Shown in pieces: positions 62,017 to 64,000 of a stretch of 64,000 nt of DNA (its first letter is position 1; each line of letters begins with the position of its first letter). The notes beneath the pieces were generated by a model. The model was not told the origin of the DNA. It saw only the letters and a list, made by a program, of their open reading frames with translations, and searched no databases. The DNA lies in the NCBI RefSeq assembly GCF_011492945.1, contig NZ_CP045119.1:2418001-2482000 (forward strand). The letters run 5' to 3'. The position numbers were made by a program, and so were the translations under genes. The stretch is from Rubrobacter tropicus (GTDB taxonomy: Bacteria; Actinomycetota; Rubrobacteria; Rubrobacterales; Rubrobacteraceae).

Positions 62017-63309
62017 CTACTCACTCCGATCCCTCTGGAGCGCCACGAGGGTGATGTCGTCCTCCTGCTTCCAGTCGCCCCCGACGAACCTTTTAAGCTC
62101 GGCAAGGCACTCGTCGATGAGTTGCTCGCCTCCGCCGCTGTTCCCGACGAGTTTCCGGAGCCGTGGGAAGCCGAACATCTCGCCACTCGGATCGTGCGCT
62201 TCGACGAGGCCGTCGCTGTGGAAAAGCACGGCGTCTCCGGGGGCGAGATATGCCTCGTTTTCCTCGTAGGCCATTCCGGGCATGGCGCCGAGCGGCATCC
62301 CGACAGCGCGAAGCTCCGCGACCCCATCCGCCGTCGCCACGTAGGGAAGGTTGTGACCCGCGTTCGCGTATACCATACGCCCACTAACGGAGTCCAGCAC
62401 CGCGCACAGGCACGTCACGAACATGTGAGGCGGGATGTCGGGGTACAGGCGGTCGTTGGCCCGCCCGAGCACCGCGCCGGGGGACACGAGCCCCGGCAGG
62501 TCGCCGCGCAGGATGCTGTGAGTCGTAGCCATGACGAGCGCGGCGGGGATGCCCTTGTCCGCGACGTCGCCGGTGAAGATGGCGACCTTTCCGTCGGGCA
62601 GTTCGAGGAAATCGTAGAAATCGCCGCCGACCTCGCGAGCCGGCCCGTAGTAGGCCGCAACGCGCCAGCCGGGAAGAGACGGCAACTCTTTGGGGAGCAA
62701 CTGCTCCTGGATCACCCGCGCCGCGCTCCGCTCTTGCGCCTCCCGCTTCCGGTCTTCCTCGGCCCGCCGCAACCTCTCCGCGGCTTCGGTCATCAGGGCG
62801 CGGTGGCTGCGCACCGCGTCACCGAAAAGCAGCACGGCGGCCAGGAGGGAACCGTCCCGCACCAGCTCGTCGAGTATCGGTCCGGGCGGTCCCGGAGACC
62901 AAAGGACCGCGTAAAGCAGTAGTCCGACCAGGTAGACGGCGGCGACCCCCAGCGCCCACCGGAGACGCCCTGCGGCCGCGGCCGTGTACAGTGCGGCGGC
63001 GAGCGGCACAGCCGCCGATATGCCCGGGTAGCCCGCGAAATGGTAGACCTGAAGCGCGGCGACCGACGCCACCAGCACGCCCACGGGCCAGCGCCTGCGG
63101 GCCAGCACGAGAGCGCCGATCGTCGCCCCCAGCGCGTAGGCGAGGGCGTCGGGAGGCCGGGTGTCCGGTCCCGAATAACCGCTCACGCTCATTGCGATCA
63201 CGACCGCAGCCGCCACCACGACCGCGAGTCCCGCATCTATCGCGTGCGGGCGAACGCGCTCCAGGCGCTCCCTCCACGACTCGACGATGGCGCGATCAGT
63301 TCGCCGCAC
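62017..63309 (-). CDS. Membrane-anchored PP2C (SpoIIE/RsbU-type) phosphatase
   Basis: A 430-residue protein. The first ~165 residues have six hydrophobic helices (IDAGLAVVVAAAVVIAMSVSGY to VRDGSLLAAVLLFGDAV). A coiled-coil-like linker follows (LRRAEEDRKREAQERSAARVIQEQLLP). The SpoIIE domain has all metal-binding Asp motifs: REVGGDFYDF, FTGDVADKGIPAAL, LFHSDGLVEA and QEDDITLVAL. It would dephosphorylate the STAS antagonists downstream and so switch on the sigma factor when a membrane signal is sensed. First gene of the operon. Confidence 0.92.
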   Translation of the reverse strand: MRRTDRAIVESWRERLERVRPHAIDAGLAVVVAAAVVIAMSVSGYSGPDTRPPDALAYALGATIGALVLARRRWPVGVLVASVAALQVYHFAGYPGISAAVPLAAALYTAAAAGRLRWALGVAAVYLVGLLLYAVLWSPGPPGPILDELVRDGSLLAAVLLFGDAVRSHRALMTEAAERLRRAEEDRKREAQERSAARVIQEQLLPKELPSLPGWRVAAYYGPAREVGGDFYDFLELPDGKVAIFTGDVADKGIPAALVMATTHSILRGDLPGLVSPGAVLGRANDRLYPDIPPHMFVTCLCAVLDSVSGRMVYANAGHNLPYVATADGVAELRAVGMPLGAMPGMAYEENEAYLAPGDAVLFHSDGLVEAHDPSGEMFGFPRLRKLVGNSGGGEQLIDECLAELKRFVGGDWKQEDDITLVALQRDRSE

Positions 63310-63422
63310 GGAGACCTTCCGGTGAGCTTCGCGCCAACCACAAACAGGTTTGCGCCAGGACTACGCGGTCTCCGACTCGAGAGACGTTGTTGGTCGAATC
63401 ATGGCTTCCCCGGATCATCCCC

Positions 63423-64000
63423 CTATCCACCCTCGTACGATGGTCTCGCGCCCGTTTCATGCCGCCTGCCGAGCACCAGCACGATACCCACGGCGATGCA
63501 CCAGACGAAGCCGAGCATCCTTCCGAGCAGGATGAGGAGTGCGGCCGGGAAGAAGATTAGCGAGGCCAACGACAACACCGCGAGCGTCGCCTGCACCATA
63601 CCGAGCCAGCAGATCCAGCCCGGCAGCGCCCTGGTCCTGCGGGCGGCCACCGAGGTCGCCCCCTCGAACAGCCCGAGCGAGGCGACGTGCAGCGTTCCTC
63701 CGGTCAGGAAGTTCGCCCCTCGCAGGGCGTCCACGAGGCCCAGACTCAACCCCGAGGCCGCAAGGGCCAGCGCCAGGGCGAGGAGGGCGGACACCAGCAA
63801 GAAGCCCGCCGAGAGGATGCCACCGCCCAACGTAAGGTCGGGCAGCGAACCCCTCTCGCCCGCCACCCTCCGCACCAGCGTGGCGACGGGCGCGACGAAG
63901 ACGAGCAGGGACAGGGCCGAGAGGACCTGGGCCACCGACACCGCCAGGGCCGCCGTCCGGCTCTCGGAGAAGTAGCGTACGACCTCCCCGACTGGGGCAC
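63423..64000 (-). CDS. Membrane protein of unknown function, 5' end beyond the window
   Basis: The frame is open to the window edge (APVGEVVRYFSESRTAALAV precedes SVAQVLSALSLLVFVAPVATLVRRV), so the gene continues beyond 64000. About five hydrophobic helices follow, with a charged C-terminus. The arrangement recalls DUF4386-like multi-helix proteins but no diagnostic motif was found. Separated by 113 bases from the PP2C gene. Confidence 0.65.
   Translation of the reverse strand, partial: APVGEVVRYFSESRTAALAVSVAQVLSALSLLVFVAPVATLVRRVAGERGSLPDLTLGGGILSAGFLLVSALLALALALAASGLSLGLVDALRGANFLTGGTLHVASLGLFEGATSVAARRTRALPGWICWLGMVQATLAVLSLASLIFFPAALLILLGRMLGFVWCIAVGIVLVLGRRHETGARPSYEGG

Noticed and set aside
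61597-62922. 441-codon plus-strand open frame across the kinase/PP2C genes
   Set aside because: Antisense to two genes with complete catalytic motifs.

Overview
The window is GC-rich actinobacterial chromosome. Short intergenic gaps, GTG and TTG starts, start-codon overlaps of the ATGA/GTGA type, LAL-type LuxR regulators, DesK-like kinases, DUF2252 and LtrA proteins and an Rsb-type partner-switching operon fit a soil or thermophilic actinobacterium. A Rubrobacter-like organism is my best guess, but that is inference: no rRNA or marker gene is present. No tRNA, rRNA, CRISPR array, integrase or intact insertion sequence was seen. Both ends cut genes.

Layout. 1-9,989: end of a phospholipase D/cardiolipin synthase gene, a small exported protein, a NarL-type kinase/regulator pair, two CPBP membrane proteases (the second interrupted by a TGA), a membrane protein, a beta-lactamase-fold serine hydrolase and a DUF2252 protein. 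10,149-14,029: a three-gene minus-strand operon of a GlcG/HbpS-like protein, acetolactate decarboxylase, and one open frame joining a YheT-type hydrolase to an acetolactate-synthase-like ThDP enzyme; it looks like an acetoin-type module. 14,219-20,888: an IS5-type transposase remnant, a large LAL regulator, a 75-residue protein, two DUF4386 genes (one frameshifted), a membrane protein and a thioredoxin-reductase-like flavoprotein. 20,985-23,793: a UvrA-like gene fragment and a divergent HxlR regulator/FAD oxidoreductase pair. 24,427-27,025: an IclR regulator followed by an amidohydrolase-Rieske operon.

27,075-34,990 (minus) is a carbohydrate uptake and degradation operon: IclR regulator, binding lipoprotein, two permeases, a decayed TIM-barrel-like gene and a GHL6/beta-galactosidase-trimerisation protein. 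35,097-39,500 holds a frameshifted aldo/keto reductase, a ROK regulator with a clear promoter, a second sugar-binding lipoprotein, a truncated permease gene and the start of a GH31-like gene. The GH31-like remnant keeps an operator nearly identical to the one in front of the IclR operon. These appear to be parts of one regulon, some of it decaying. 39,356-41,347 is a metallo-beta-lactamase / sulfite-oxidase-like / ferredoxin-reductase-like operon whose last two genes are damaged. 41,471-48,299 is an array of four alpha/beta hydrolases plus gene debris, downstream of a second LAL regulator.

48,549-55,771 is accessory: LtrA, an ABC ATPase fragment, a DUF1772 protein, two DHFR/RibD-like proteins, DUF899, GST and a PNPOx-like protein, with remnants of further DUF899 and RibD-like genes. 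55,973-59,047 is two tandem DesK-like kinases (one frameshifted) with one response regulator. A spaced 39-bp element occurs at 54,282 and 55,855 and ends in an inverted repeat of the kind DesR-like regulators bind. 59,154-63,309 is a partner-switching operon (PP2C phosphatase, anti-sigma kinase, two STAS antagonists) ending in a two-domain hydrolase.

The most notable property is the number of genes broken by a single lost base, usually next to G/C runs. Either this is real decay of accessory genes or uncorrected sequencing error; raw reads would decide.
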